Shown: positions 25,339-34,588 of the stretch, in pieces
Layout of the letters: each line of letters starts with the position of its first letter
How positions within the stretch are numbered: position 1 is the stretch's first letter
NCBI GenBank assembly: GCA_002433075.1
Contig: DJHM01000034.1
Span: 1,009 to 65,008, forward strand
Length of the DNA: 64,000 nucleotides
From: Latescibacteria bacterium UBA6620
GTDB lineage: Bacteria; Latescibacterota; UBA2968
Direction: 5' to 3'
Program-made: the position numbers and the translations under genes
Notes under the pieces: generated by a model
What the model was told of the DNA's origin: nothing
The model's input: the letters and a program-made list of their open reading frames with translations, nothing else
Databases searched by the model: none

Positions 25339-26628
25339 TTACTCCGCCTGACCCGGATGGATCTGAATCTTCACTTCGGGAAAGTCAGGCGAAGGCCCTT
25401 CCAGAAGAGGCTCGGCCACGCCTCGATTGAGCACCGAATTCAGAAACGCGAATACGTAGGTCGAGCAGATCCGGTGTGCGCGACCCGGCCCGAGCGGTCC
25501 GATATCGAATCGAATCGGAATCAGAGGAGACCAGAACGGCAGGTCTGTAAAACTGAAGAGCCCCGAACCTTCAACGCCCACTAGGTAGCCGACCTCCGGC
25601 GCTCCAGCGAACGGTTCGCTCGTCGCGCCCCCCATCCTACTCTCGAACGCCATAAAGGGACGGGTCGGCAGTTCGTCTCCGAGCTCTCCTCCGATGCTCA
25701 CCCCCGCACCGAAACTCACACTCTCTCTGCAAGCGAGGAAGGCAGCTCCCCCACCCGTACCGTGACCGACGTAGGCCACCCGTCCCAGATCGACGCGATC
25801 GGCCAGCCAACCGAGAGCGTTGTCGGGAGAAACGGCTTCGAGCCAGTCGAGAACGGCCTCCGCCGCATCCGCCTCGACCGAGACATCTACCTCCATCGCC
25901 TGCTCGACCGAAACGGAATCATCAACCCGCGTCGCCCGGACCGGGTCGATCCCCATGACCACATACCCCCGGCTCGCAAGATCCTGAAGCAGCGACGTAT
26001 GCATTTCAGGAAACCCGACCGAGCCATCGTGGGAATGCACCACCACGGGATACGTCGGCAACACATCTGAGAGATCGGCTTCGACTTTACTCTGGGTTCG
26101 AACAAAACCAAACTGGGCAAGAGTCCCAGGAAGACCGAGTTGTGTCTCGAAGAACGAGGCTGCAGTCTGTTCCCGATCGACATAGGGTGAACTTCCCGCT
26201 TCGTCGGTCGGGTACCAGATCCGAATCGGGATCGGCTGTCCCTCTTCCGGCTGGACCAGGTAGGTGGACACCCCCACATGGAAGTCGCCTGAGGGAGGAG
26301 GCAGTGTGAACACGGGCAGGGTCGTCGACAAAACCAAAGAGACGGCGAGGCCCAGACAGCTCAGGACGCCCAGCACTCTGCGGGGGGATTCTGAAAGAGG
26401 CGTAGAACGAACGATCGGGATCGTGCTGGAAAGAAAGAGCAGGATCGTTACCCCGTAAGCTGGGCCCATCGACCACCGGGCACCTTCCGAACCTGTGTGG
26501 ACGAGGAACAACAGAAACGACAGGAGAGGAATAGCGTCGAACCAGAAAGGGAATTTTCGGCTGGCCCACAGATAACGAATGGCAAACGGGAGACTCACGA
26601 TCAGAAGAAGGATTTCCAGACTCCGCAT
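25339..26628 (-). CDS. PAF-acetylhydrolase-like membrane protein lacking the nucleophile Ser
   Basis: A 429-residue protein with four N-terminal hydrophobic segments (first ~120 residues) and a C-terminal alpha/beta-hydrolase domain of the platelet-activating-factor acetylhydrolase type. Visible are YPVVVHSHDGSVG (oxyanion region), LASRGYVVMGIDPV, and the nucleophile elbow. The elbow reads VGHGTGGGA, where family members have GHSxGG, so the catalytic serine is glycine. A His near the C-terminus (GPGRAHRI) may persist. Either the protein is a pseudoenzyme or it uses a different mechanism. It ends 7 bases before the Gfo/Idh gene start region in the same direction. Confidence 0.7.
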   Translation of the reverse strand: MRSLEILLLIVSLPFAIRYLWASRKFPFWFDAIPLLSFLLFLVHTGSEGARWSMGPAYGVTILLFLSSTIPIVRSTPLSESPRRVLGVLSCLGLAVSLVLSTTLPVFTLPPPSGDFHVGVSTYLVQPEEGQPIPIRIWYPTDEAGSSPYVDREQTAASFFETQLGLPGTLAQFGFVRTQSKVEADLSDVLPTYPVVVHSHDGSVGFPEMHTSLLQDLASRGYVVMGIDPVRATRVDDSVSVEQAMEVDVSVEADAAEAVLDWLEAVSPDNALGWLADRVDLGRVAYVGHGTGGGAAFLACRESVSFGAGVSIGGELGDELPTRPFMAFESRMGGATSEPFAGAPEVGYLVGVEGSGLFSFTDLPFWSPLIPIRFDIGPLGPGRAHRICSTYVFAFLNSVLNRGVAEPLLEGPSPDFPEVKIQIHPGQAE

Positions 26629-26635
26629 TCGACCC

Positions 26636-27658
26636 TCAGTCCGCCGTGAGTGAAACTCCGTGTCGGCCGTAGTCAGCCGCCTGCTGGATGGTCAGAGCGA
26701 CGTCCATTGCCCGAATCACACCCTCGGTCGTCAGGTCATCCTCCGCGGATTCTCCCCTGACATCATTCACGAACCCATCGAGATATCCCCTTTCGTCCGA
26801 CTCCACCGATTGCAGAGGGACAATCTCCCCCTCACGCGTCACCGTCAGCGATCGGTTGCCTTCTGTCACTTCGACAACCCCTTCCTGACCGAACATCGTC
26901 ATGCGCCAGTAGTAAGGCAACGTGTAGGCCCCCGTTGACGGCATGAGGTAAGACACGTCACCCAGTACGCCACAACCGTTGTTCATTTTCAACATCATCT
27001 GCGCACCGTCTTCAAAGTGAGGGACATCGAGACAGGACGCGTTCCAGCATCGGGCCGACAGACACGACACCCAGTCGAGTCCCGTCATCCACGGTATGGC
27101 GTCGGCCGCATGAACGAAAATGTCATTGATGGTACCCCCGTGCATACCCGGCTCGAAGTACCACTGAGGTCGCGTCGCCGCGTTCAGCGGATGCTGTCCT
27201 CCGAACTGAATCGCGTGCACTTCTCCGATCAGGCCTTCTTTCAGGTAAGTCCTGAGGCTTTGCATCTCAGGATTGTCACGCATCGTCAGCATACATCCCA
27301 GGCGCAGGTCGTTCGACCTGGAGAGCTGCTCGATTTCCCTCAACTCCTCCAGCGAGGTGCACAGTGGCTTGTCCGAAATCACGTGCTTCCCGGCCGCCAG
27401 AGCCTCCAGCGCCAGTCGTCCCCGCAAACCGAAGGGCGCACCGATCGCCACCACATCAACCTCGACGTCGTTCAGAGCGTCCTCGAGGTTCTTGTAGCTG
27501 ACCTCGACCCCTCGATCCCCCGCCTTGACGGCCAACTCGGGATCTCCCTCGCACGCCCCCACGAACTCCAGATCCTGCCGTGTCTGGACGTGCTCCAGAA
27601 GACTGTAGATGTGAACGTGGCCAAAGCCTGCGAAACAAAATTTCAAAACCGCCTCCAT
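26636..27658 (-). CDS. Gfo/Idh/MocA-family oxidoreductase
   Basis: A 340-residue NAD(P)-dependent oxidoreductase. The N-terminal Rossmann domain shows KFCFAGFGHVHIYSLLEH and VDVVAIGAPFGLRGRLALEAL, then the family signature AGKHVISDKPLCTS (E-K-P variant with D-K-P). The C-terminal domain carries HGGTINDIFVHAADAIPWM. A TTG codon at 27646 is a strong alternative start, because GGAGG lies 5 bases before it and it begins directly at the Rossmann strand (LKFCFAGFG). Substrate is probably a sugar or cyclitol, unassigned. It is followed by the PAF-acetylhydrolase-like gene. Confidence 0.87.
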   Translation of the reverse strand: MEAVLKFCFAGFGHVHIYSLLEHVQTRQDLEFVGACEGDPELAVKAGDRGVEVSYKNLEDALNDVEVDVVAIGAPFGLRGRLALEALAAGKHVISDKPLCTSLEELREIEQLSRSNDLRLGCMLTMRDNPEMQSLRTYLKEGLIGEVHAIQFGGQHPLNAATRPQWYFEPGMHGGTINDIFVHAADAIPWMTGLDWVSCLSARCWNASCLDVPHFEDGAQMMLKMNNGCGVLGDVSYLMPSTGAYTLPYYWRMTMFGQEGVVEVTEGNRSLTVTREGEIVPLQSVESDERGYLDGFVNDVRGESAEDDLTTEGVIRAMDVALTIQQAADYGRHGVSLTAD

Positions 27659-27733
27659 CTGCAATGATGCGAGACGCCCACCCCAACGGCAAATCAGAAA
27701 ACAACCTCCAGTTCGACCGGAAAGAAGAAGCGA

Positions 27734-27766
27734 CCGTGACTGTAAGAAGTCACGGCCGCCTTTTTT
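27734..27766. terminator. Hairpin with T-run after the PcfJ-like gene region
   Basis: CCGTGAC (27734-27740) pairs with GTCACGG (27749-27755), followed by CCGCC and TTTTTT on the plus strand. On the minus strand it lies downstream of the PcfJ-like gene. Direction is uncertain. Confidence 0.5.
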
Positions 27767-27903
27767 GGCCTCACTGCGCGAAGAGATCTTTCCTACTTCC
27801 CGTGTCGCAATCCTTCCTGGTCCATCCACAGCCGCATTACACATGCCGACTCCCGGAGCAAGCCCACATAGGGCCGATCTGCGTCTTCCTGGTTACGTCG
27901 CAC

Positions 27904-29211
27904 TCACGCCTTGTCGAAAGGCTGCATGTAGTACTTTCCTCTGGCCTGCGTGACGAGCTTTCTCTTGTTGTCGACCGCGATCGTCAGAATATGCTTCTCC
28001 GCATCGCCGTCGTCGACGCACACGCGTAGCGACCAGATCGATTTCTCACCGGTCACGCATTTGCGTGCGTAGGAGCCCACGCAGTGGTGCATCACCTTCC
28101 CTTCGTGTCTCAGGAGTCGGCTGGACCCCAGTTCCACGATCCGCCATCGCAGCCGCTCGCTCTCCGGTGCTCCGTCCGAAACCGACTCGAGGGGACTGAC
28201 CTCCTCCAGATCGAGCGTGCCGATCCCCGAAGCCTCCCCTGTCTCACCCGCCACCTCCTCGAAATCCGACAGATCCTGGTGCCAGTCGTCCACGAGCGCC
28301 AGAAGTTTCCCTGCACTGCGCCCCTTGATCGAGAAGTTCGGATGAATCGGCGGGCCCTGGATCGTCGAGCCATCCGGCTGAGGAACACGTGTCGGAGAAT
28401 ACTTGTGCGCCTGGATGCAGTCGACGGCGGGCTCTACGTACGTGCGTTCGAGGAACGGATTGTTCACGAAAAAGTGGATGACCGTAATCCAGAACGCTTC
28501 GTTGGCGAAAGACTCCCCCAGCGGTGTATGGGCGATCGATCCCGCGAGTCTCCGCTCCGCGCCAAGTGCCTGTACCTGGGCCCGACGCATACTGGGCAAC
28601 AGTCGTCTGCGGTGTCTTATCTGGCTGAGAATGTGTGCCATCCGCTTCGACACTTTGCACGGCAGATCGGGCGCCGTTCGCAGGTTACCTCCACCCCCGA
28701 CGTGCTTGTACCAGTTCTGTTGACGCCTCGCCTCGTCATAGTCGCCACTGAACCAGACCGAGTCGAAACAGAGCGGCACGTCGTAGTTCGCGAAAAAGTG
28801 TCGCGCCAGCTCTCTGAACTGACCCATTTCGTTCTTGTTCTCCGGACGCCAGACATCAAGGGGTCGAATCCAGTCCCGATGATTGCGGGCCAGCTGCCCA
28901 AGTCTCGACACCATCGTATTGTGCTCCACTTCACCAATGTCGGGGAACACGAAACGCGTCGTAAGGAGCCGGCTGTACTTTTCAATATGCAGAATCAAGC
29001 GGTGGAAGGCTTCTGTCGCGGAAGGATCGTCGGCGAGCAAGGCGAACTGGGCGCGTACCCGGGTCAACCGGTCGGTCAGCGGCACATCCTCGAGTTCGCC
29101 TTCGTAGATCTGCGTAATCAGCCGGGCACGGTGCTCCGAATGGGACGGAACGATATCGACGTCATTCTCGCCCGATTCCGTGATACACGCGATTTCATCA
29201 GCCAGCTGCAC
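27904..29211 (-). CDS. PcfJ-like protein
   Basis: A 435-residue protein with a C-terminal PcfJ-type domain: LLRHEGKVMHHCVGSYARKC, followed by SIWSLRV and a QARGKYYMQP motif where the family has Q-x-x-G-x-x-N. The N-terminal 280 residues are helix-rich and unassigned. PcfJ was first named on an enterococcal conjugative plasmid, but chromosomal copies are common in Planctomycetes and related groups; function is unknown. The protein ends ten residues after the last motif, shorter than relatives as I recall them. GTG 29211 is the start used here; no clear ribosome site is visible. A 7-bp palindrome lies upstream at 29286-29302. Confidence 0.75.
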   Translation of the reverse strand: MQLADEIACITESGENDVDIVPSHSEHRARLITQIYEGELEDVPLTDRLTRVRAQFALLADDPSATEAFHRLILHIEKYSRLLTTRFVFPDIGEVEHNTMVSRLGQLARNHRDWIRPLDVWRPENKNEMGQFRELARHFFANYDVPLCFDSVWFSGDYDEARRQQNWYKHVGGGGNLRTAPDLPCKVSKRMAHILSQIRHRRRLLPSMRRAQVQALGAERRLAGSIAHTPLGESFANEAFWITVIHFFVNNPFLERTYVEPAVDCIQAHKYSPTRVPQPDGSTIQGPPIHPNFSIKGRSAGKLLALVDDWHQDLSDFEEVAGETGEASGIGTLDLEEVSPLESVSDGAPESERLRWRIVELGSSRLLRHEGKVMHHCVGSYARKCVTGEKSIWSLRVCVDDGDAEKHILTIAVDNKRKLVTQARGKYYMQPFDKA

Positions 29212-29285
29212 ATCGGGTTTTTCCAGACTCGAATCGAAGCCGTGGCGGTGACACCATAGGCGATATCAAACAGGCGATTCGAATC

Positions 29286-29302
29286 CCATCTGGTCCAGAT
29301 GG
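29286..29302. promoter_or_regulatory. Short perfect palindrome upstream of the PcfJ-like gene
   Basis: CCATCTG (29286-29292), a 3-base spacer, then CAGATGG (29296-29302). It lies in the 241-base gap between pdxA and the PcfJ-like start and could be an operator or a small hairpin. No other feature is visible in this gap. Confidence 0.3.
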
Positions 29303-29452
29303 TCCTGCATCTAGGGCGTCAGAGCCTGCCTGGAAAGGAAAGTTAAAGAGGAAGCCATCATAAAGTTGACCGTAGAGGCACTCTCCAGGTTTCGCGGAGC
29401 GCACAGATCCAGGGGGTCCTCGATACGCATCCCGTAAGCGCTCTCGACCCGC

Positions 29453-30478
29453 CTATGCCGGCTCCAGTTCCAGATTCTCTTTGACGCTCAACGAGTAGCG
29501 GCCGGCTGCCTTGATCGCCTCGACCATCCCCTTCGCCTCCGCCACACCTGTCCCCGCAATATCGAACGCCGTACCGTGGTCTACCGAGGTCCGCAAGAAC
29601 TTCAGCCCCATCGTCAAACTGACGGTTCCGTGAAAGTCGACCGTCTTGGACGCGATGTGTCCCTGGTCGTGATATAGCGAGAGCACGCCGTCGTACTTGC
29701 CTTCAAGCGCTTGATGGAACACCGAGTCTGCCGGAACAGGCCCAACCACGTTCTGACCCGATTTTCTCGACTTTTCGACGGCTGGCGAGATCACCTCCAT
29801 CTCCTCCCGCCCGAACAGCCCTTGCTCGCCTCCGTGCGGGTTTAGTGCCGCGACGGCCAGCAGCGGCTCCGCCACACCCAGCTGCCGGAGATACAGGTCG
29901 CACAGCGGAACCGCATCGAAGATCAACGACTCCGTGATCGCGTCCGCGATCTCACGAAACGAGATGTGCCGGGTCAGGAAGAAAATTTTCATCGCCCGGA
30001 CGAGAAACAATGTCATCGGTTCCCGCAGAGCCGCACGATCCTTCAAGGCAGCCGTGTGGTCGATGAAAGGCACATCGCTCGCCTGAAGCGACTCTTTGTT
30101 GAGCGGCGCGGTCGCCAGCCCGTCCACGCTTCCAGCCAGAGCGACATCGATCGCCGCGGACAGATAGTCGAAACCTGCTTGGCCCCCGGACGCATTCACC
30201 TCACCCATCGCGATCGGTTGGGTAAGCGACCCCACTTCGACATAGTCGATCGCACCCATCTCGAATCGTCCGTTGGACGGCACATCGACCTCGTTGAGTT
30301 GAAGACCCGCACCAAGTTGTTCCAGCGCCTGCTGAAGGACCACGCCATCGGCGTAGACCACCGGCCGACACGCATCGTAGCTCGACCTGTCCGCGAGGGC
30401 CTTCACCACAATCTCCGGCCCGATCCCTGCCGGATCGCCGACCGTGATCCCGATCAGGGGCTTTTGCACCATCTCCAT
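29453..30478 (-). CDS. pdxA: 4-hydroxythreonine-4-phosphate dehydrogenase family (PdxA)
   Basis: PdxA oxidises 4-phosphohydroxy-L-threonine in vitamin B6 synthesis; a PdxA2 branch acts on four-carbon sugar-acid phosphates. The 341-residue protein shows ITVGDPAGIGPEIV, IDHTAAL and TLFLV, and metal-binding HISFREIADAI, AALNPHGGEQGLFG and YHDQGHIASKTVDF. ATG 30478 begins shortly before the core; in-frame codons to 30571 are non-family. It follows, by 25 bases, a gene of unknown function and a 2OG-oxygenase-like gene, a context closer to catabolism than to pyridoxine synthesis, so the B6 role is not certain. Confidence 0.85.
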   Translation of the reverse strand: MEMVQKPLIGITVGDPAGIGPEIVVKALADRSSYDACRPVVYADGVVLQQALEQLGAGLQLNEVDVPSNGRFEMGAIDYVEVGSLTQPIAMGEVNASGGQAGFDYLSAAIDVALAGSVDGLATAPLNKESLQASDVPFIDHTAALKDRAALREPMTLFLVRAMKIFFLTRHISFREIADAITESLIFDAVPLCDLYLRQLGVAEPLLAVAALNPHGGEQGLFGREEMEVISPAVEKSRKSGQNVVGPVPADSVFHQALEGKYDGVLSLYHDQGHIASKTVDFHGTVSLTMGLKFLRTSVDHGTAFDIAGTGVAEAKGMVEAIKAAGRYSLSVKENLELEPA

Positions 30479-30503
30479 CACACCACCTCGAGAATTTCGT
30501 TGA

Positions 30504-31022
30504 TCACTGAAGCGACTGCTGATACAGCGCAGTACTGTAGAATTCGTAGCTCGCCGCTTCATCAGGTACATCCACCAGGTGGACAGTGAACCGAGCGGGA
30601 ACCCCGTTGTCGGTCAGGTAGTCCCGGAAGAAACCCGTGTACGCCTCCGCGTAATCCTTCCTCAACTGGTCCTGAGCTTCTGCGAACCCGATCGGATCGA
30701 CAAGCGGATTGGGGCTCTTTGGCTGGCACCCGAATGCGTGGACCTCAATGAAGTCGATCTGCTTCAGAGACTCGCAGATACCCGCGTCCTGCAACCAGCG
30801 TTCCCAGGATTGAAACACCAGCGGAATCTCCCGCAACGGATCCATCTCCACCAGCTCTTCTCTATCCAGCACGCCCTTCGCGGAGTAGCCTCCCGTCAGG
30901 CCCGAAAAGTAGATCTTCAGATCTCCGTCAGGCTGCGCCTCGGTCACCAGCGCAGACAGCGTGGGATGATCTCCGCGATAGTAATACGTCAGTTTCCCCC
31001 GCTTCTTCACGTTGAATGGCAT
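30504..31022 (-). CDS. Conserved-looking protein of unknown function
   Basis: A 172-residue protein I do not recognise. The N-terminal half has beta-rich character (KLTYYYRGDHPTLSALV, DGDLKIYFSGL), and the C-terminal half is helical with acidic and aromatic residues. No signal peptide or membrane segment is visible. ATG 31022 is chosen because the ordered sequence begins there (MPFNVKKRGKLTYYY) with AAGGCG upstream. It lies between the 2OG-oxygenase-like gene and pdxA, 49 and 25 bases from them, so the three are likely one transcript. Confidence 0.65.
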   Translation of the reverse strand: MPFNVKKRGKLTYYYRGDHPTLSALVTEAQPDGDLKIYFSGLTGGYSAKGVLDREELVEMDPLREIPLVFQSWERWLQDAGICESLKQIDFIEVHAFGCQPKSPNPLVDPIGFAEAQDQLRKDYAEAYTGFFRDYLTDNGVPARFTVHLVDVPDEAASYEFYSTALYQQSLQ

Positions 31023-31071
31023 GATTTTTTCGCCTTGTCCTTCGATCTGGTATGGGTGAGGCCGTCGTCTG

Positions 31072-31902
31072 TCAACTCCAGACGAACACCTCATCATCGT
31101 CTTCGGAATACCCGACAAACACCGCCAGAACCACCCGAGCGTCGTCCCCCTCGAGCGCCGGCACCTCGTGAATCGCTCCCGTGTTGAAGAAATAGAGATC
31201 GCCAGGATTCATGTCCACCCGCACGGACTCGATATTCTGAGCGGCTGCGTATTCGTAGAACGTCTCGCCGCGAAGATGGGGGTGAATCGCAGGCGTCCAG
31301 GGGCAACGATGTAGAATCGACTGGGTCGCCGTGGCATCCGTCGTCGTGTTTCGCATAACCAGAACACCGGCGAACTGGTGGGTGAATCGTGTGACTGCGA
31401 AATCGAAACGCTTCTCGCGCAACGTCACGTGATCGATGTGAGGCGCGTACCGGTGACCTTCGTAATGAATCCGAAAGATCGCAGGACCGTATCGACGCCC
31501 GTCGGGCTCGTATGCCGTTACGACCTTCTTATCCGATGCCAACGCCGACAATCCATCGTAGAGAGTCTCGACCGGATCGACGAAACCGTCGAACAGCGTC
31601 TCGTACAGCTCGTGTGTCCCCGCGGCGTGAGCGAAGAACGCATCTTGATTGTTTCCCTTCTGGGCAAGGCTCGACCCGATGTCGATCCGCTTCCTCCCCG
31701 TTTCGGGGTCCCACGTCTTTGGATCGTCAATCAGTCCTTTCTGAATGAACCGGTCGATCAGACCGTCGCAATCCGAAACGGGATACGCTCCCCGAAACAC
31801 ACACGCCGGAATCTCCAGATCGGCCAACGCCTTCATCGGATCGCGCGCGATTCTGCGAATCGTTTCGATGTCCGGCTCAGCCGGACGCCACGTGTCCGCC
31901 AT
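31072..31902 (-). CDS. Phytanoyl-CoA-dioxygenase-like Fe(II)/2-oxoglutarate oxygenase
   Basis: A 276-residue protein with a double-stranded beta-helix layout. The iron facial triad is visible as APHIDHV (H-x-D) near residue 147, and a distal His in NTGAIHEVP near residue 245, followed by an Arg (ARVVLAVF) that could hold 2-oxoglutarate. ATG 31902 has GGGAGGA 4 bases upstream; the in-frame ATG at 31956 lacks a site. Substrate unknown; such enzymes hydroxylate small metabolites or natural products. First gene of the three-gene set ending with pdxA. Confidence 0.75.
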   Translation of the reverse strand: MADTWRPAEPDIETIRRIARDPMKALADLEIPACVFRGAYPVSDCDGLIDRFIQKGLIDDPKTWDPETGRKRIDIGSSLAQKGNNQDAFFAHAAGTHELYETLFDGFVDPVETLYDGLSALASDKKVVTAYEPDGRRYGPAIFRIHYEGHRYAPHIDHVTLREKRFDFAVTRFTHQFAGVLVMRNTTTDATATQSILHRCPWTPAIHPHLRGETFYEYAAAQNIESVRVDMNPGDLYFFNTGAIHEVPALEGDDARVVLAVFVGYSEDDDEVFVWS

Positions 31903-32013
31903 CCTTCCTCCCAAAGCTTGCTTGATTCGCTGAAAGTCCGGGCCCAAGGTATGCACAAAAATACCCGATGGCGACTGCCACCGGGTTGTATCCGCTGACG
32001 ACGATCACCACAA

Positions 32014-33699
32014 CTATTCCGGCAGCGCCGGCATCAGAGCCGGGCGCATATCTTCGATCACCATCTGTAGCCGGGATCGTCCATTCCACGAATTCTGTTC
32101 CAGCCCGAACGCCAGATCGACCACTTCTCCCTGATTCAGCTCATAGACCAGTTCGCCCTGTCGCCACCAGATCGCCTCGCAGGATTGCGACCCAGCCTGC
32201 ACCTGCACCTTGAGATGCGCCCCCTGTCCGACCGCATCAATCCGCGACAGCTTGCAATGCGACAGGCTGAACCTCGGCACCTCGTTCTTTGGGCCGAACG
32301 GCTCGAACGTGGAAAGTGCTTCCACTGTCTGAAGCGACAAATCCGCGGGTTGCAGCTCGACGTCCACCTCGAGTTGGGGAAGGAGATCGCCTTCGTCCAG
32401 GTGAGAATGCGCGTCGGCCGAGATTCGATCTCGGAACGCTAAATAGTTGTCGGGTGGTAGCGAGAAGCCCGCCGCATCGGCGTGCCCCCCGTACTCGCTC
32501 AACAGGTCGGCACATCGGAAAATGCCCTCGACGATGTTATACCCACGCGCCGACCGGGCAGACCCAACATACGCGTCACCTCTCGCACCCGATGTCACGA
32601 TGGCGGGGCGGTGAAATCGTTCCTTCAAACGTCCTGCGATCAGCCCGATCACCCCCAGATGCCATTGTTCGCCGTGCACCACGAGAATCCGGCCCTTGTC
32701 GAGCCCCTCGTCCTCGACCCGGCGTTCGGCCTCCGTCACCCCCTCGTTCTGGAGATCCTGGCGGCGGCTGTTCAGCTCGTTCAGTTCCTCGGCAAGACGG
32801 GCTGCTTCCACCGGCTGTTTGCATCGCAACAGATCGAGCGCAAGCTGGGCGGACGCGAGCCTGCCCGCGCTGTTAATTCGAGGCCCCAGAAAAAACGCGA
32901 TCGTCGTTGCGTCGACCGGTTTCCCCTTCCCCCCCGCCACTGCCCTGAGCGCGCGCAGCCCTGCGTGCTTCGTCTGGTCCAACACCTGGATGCCTCGGCG
33001 CGTAAGTAGCCGGTTCTCCCCGATCATTGGCATCATATCCGCAACCGTCCCCAGGGCAAAGTACCCCAGCAACTCGTTCAGATATCGTCTCCGCTCGGCC
33101 CCGGTCAGGAATCGCTCGGACAGCGCCTGGACGACCTTGAACACGACACCCACCGCCGCCAGGCCCTTGAAGGGATAAGGACAATCGCGTCGGCTGGGAT
33201 TCACGATTGCGGGGGCTTCCGGGAGCTTTTCCTGAGGCTGGTGATGATCGATCACCACCACGTCGACTCCGCTGCTCTGGGCCTCCGAAATCGCTTCGAA
33301 GGCCGAGATCCCGTTGTCTGTCGTCACGATCAGCCTAGCCCCCTGGTCGATCGCACGACGGACGCCGTCCACCTTCATTCCGTAGCCGTCCTTGTAGCGA
33401 TCGGGCAGCACACTCTTCGCATCCGCGCCAACGTGATCCAGGAAGTCGAGCATCAACGCCGCACTCGTTACGCCGTCAACATCGTAGTCACCGAACACCA
33501 CCACGGGTTCATTCGACCGAATCGCCTTCTCGATGCGATCGACAGCCCGCGGCATATCCGCCATCAGATGAGGGTCGTGAAGATGGTCCGGTGAGTTGGT
33601 CACGTCGGACTCGTCCAGGGACCGATTGGTGAGAAAAACATCCGTCAGCGAATCGTAGGGACCTTCGTGGCGAATGTTCCAGACAGGAAATCGCTGCAA
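32014..33699 (-). CDS. recJ: Single-stranded-DNA-specific exonuclease RecJ, TTG start
   Basis: RecJ degrades 5' single-stranded DNA in recombination and mismatch repair. The protein shows DHH-family motifs: VVFGDYDVDGVTSAA, VTTDNGIS, VVVIDHHQP, FFLGPRINSAGRL, and in the DHHA1 part SARSARGYNIVEG and YGGHADAAGFSL. A C-terminal OB-like domain (residues ~450-560) follows. The TTG at 33699 has GGAGAG 5 bases upstream and gives 561 residues, matching RecJ length; in-frame codons upstream to 33789 are not conserved-looking. It is monocistronic by spacing. Confidence 0.94.
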   Translation of the reverse strand: MQRFPVWNIRHEGPYDSLTDVFLTNRSLDESDVTNSPDHLHDPHLMADMPRAVDRIEKAIRSNEPVVVFGDYDVDGVTSAALMLDFLDHVGADAKSVLPDRYKDGYGMKVDGVRRAIDQGARLIVTTDNGISAFEAISEAQSSGVDVVVIDHHQPQEKLPEAPAIVNPSRRDCPYPFKGLAAVGVVFKVVQALSERFLTGAERRRYLNELLGYFALGTVADMMPMIGENRLLTRRGIQVLDQTKHAGLRALRAVAGGKGKPVDATTIAFFLGPRINSAGRLASAQLALDLLRCKQPVEAARLAEELNELNSRRQDLQNEGVTEAERRVEDEGLDKGRILVVHGEQWHLGVIGLIAGRLKERFHRPAIVTSGARGDAYVGSARSARGYNIVEGIFRCADLLSEYGGHADAAGFSLPPDNYLAFRDRISADAHSHLDEGDLLPQLEVDVELQPADLSLQTVEALSTFEPFGPKNEVPRFSLSHCKLSRIDAVGQGAHLKVQVQAGSQSCEAIWWRQGELVYELNQGEVVDLAFGLEQNSWNGRSRLQMVIEDMRPALMPALPE

Positions 33700-34160
33700 A
33701 AAAACTCTCCAGCCAGAAAAAAACGTCGGGCGCACTAAAGAGTGCTCAAGTAAATCCCGATATAGAGGACAGGGAGTTATCCACCCCAATCACTCCCGAC
33801 CTTCAGAACCAGGACCGCGACGTCTCGGGAGCCGACACACACACTCGATACAGCGATGGGAATGGGGAAGAAGGGAGAGGACTGTTGAATCAAAGAGGTG
33901 GAGAAGTCGAGCAACAGGCTTCCAACGCTTTATCCTTGGAATCGGAGGGGATAAGGCGCAGGTGTCAAGGCCCGTGGAGCAATGTGACACCGCTTTGGTC
34001 AGGCCCCTCTTCCGGAGAAGTTACTCACTTCAAAGGGAGAGGGGCAAACTATTTCCCGTTGACCGAGACGGCTTCGTCCACCTGTTGCACATATCGGCAG
34101 ATTTCACAATAACTTTACGAGAAACCCGTCGTCTTTTTCCGATCCACGTGAGGTTGCCTT
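33700..34160. other. 461-base intergenic region, no recognised gene
   Basis: No frame here looks coding by composition, and no tRNA or known ncRNA motif was recognised. Two T-rich and purine-rich stretches occur, and GTGAGG before 34161 serves the next gene. I cannot exclude an unstudied small RNA. Confidence 0.4.
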
Positions 34161-34547
34161 GTGATTCAACTGCTGCTCGCCACGGACGGACCCCGGGCAA
34201 TGCGTCTGTCGGGGGCCCTCCTCGACCTTCCCGAAGTCACCACTCACGTCGTCAGCGACGGCAGGACGCTCCTAGACCGACTGAACGAAGCCCCGACGTT
34301 CTACCATCTGGTTGTTCTGAGCCACGACCTCGCAACCGTGCCGGGTCCGGATTGCATTACCGTCATCCGCCAACTCCACGACCGTCTCCCCATCCTCGTG
34401 CTGTCCGACTCGATCGAACCCGATCGTCTGTCCGAACTCGCCAACCTCGGCGTTCGAAGACGTCACATCCTGGCGAACCCCGTGGAGCCGGATAGGTTCC
34501 TGGAATGGATCGAGTTTATGATTGATGACCTGGGGCTGGGAGACTGA
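34161..34547 (+). CDS. Degenerate response-regulator receiver domain protein
   Basis: A 128-residue single-domain protein with the receiver-fold order: IQLLLATDGPRAMRLSGALL (strand 1, helix 1), HLVVLSHDL (strand 3), LPILVLSD (strand 4) and HILANPVEPDRFLEWI (strand 5, helix 5). The phospho-acceptor Asp at the end of strand 3 is Ser (VVLS), and the conserved Lys in strand 5 is Asn (LANP). It probably cannot be phosphorylated in the usual way and would act as a pseudo-receiver. GTG 34161 follows GTGAGG. Followed by a terminator, so it is a single-gene unit. Confidence 0.7.
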   Translation: MIQLLLATDGPRAMRLSGALLDLPEVTTHVVSDGRTLLDRLNEAPTFYHLVVLSHDLATVPGPDCITVIRQLHDRLPILVLSDSIEPDRLSELANLGVRRRHILANPVEPDRFLEWIEFMIDDLGLGD

Positions 34548-34553
34548 CGCAAT

Positions 34554-34588
34554 CTTTCACTGAATGTGAAAGGCGTGAACGTTTTTTT
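34554..34588 (+). terminator. Hairpin and T-run after the pseudo-receiver gene
   Basis: CTTTCAC (34554-34560) pairs with GTGAAAG (34566-34572); a run of seven T follows at 34582-34588 after a 9-base spacer. Confidence 0.55.

Noticed and set aside
28084..29259. A 391-residue plus-strand open frame opposite the PcfJ-like gene
   Set aside because: The minus frame contains the PcfJ signature MHHCVGSY; the plus frame has none.
29286..29302. Rho-independent terminator for pdxA
   Set aside because: The palindrome is upstream of the PcfJ-like start and downstream of no minus-strand gene in a fitting position, and no T-run follows.
33700..34160. SRP RNA or another known structured RNA in the recJ-receiver gap
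   Set aside because: A GGTCAGGCCC...TTCCGGAG stretch loosely recalls the SRP loop, but the conserved core is not present.
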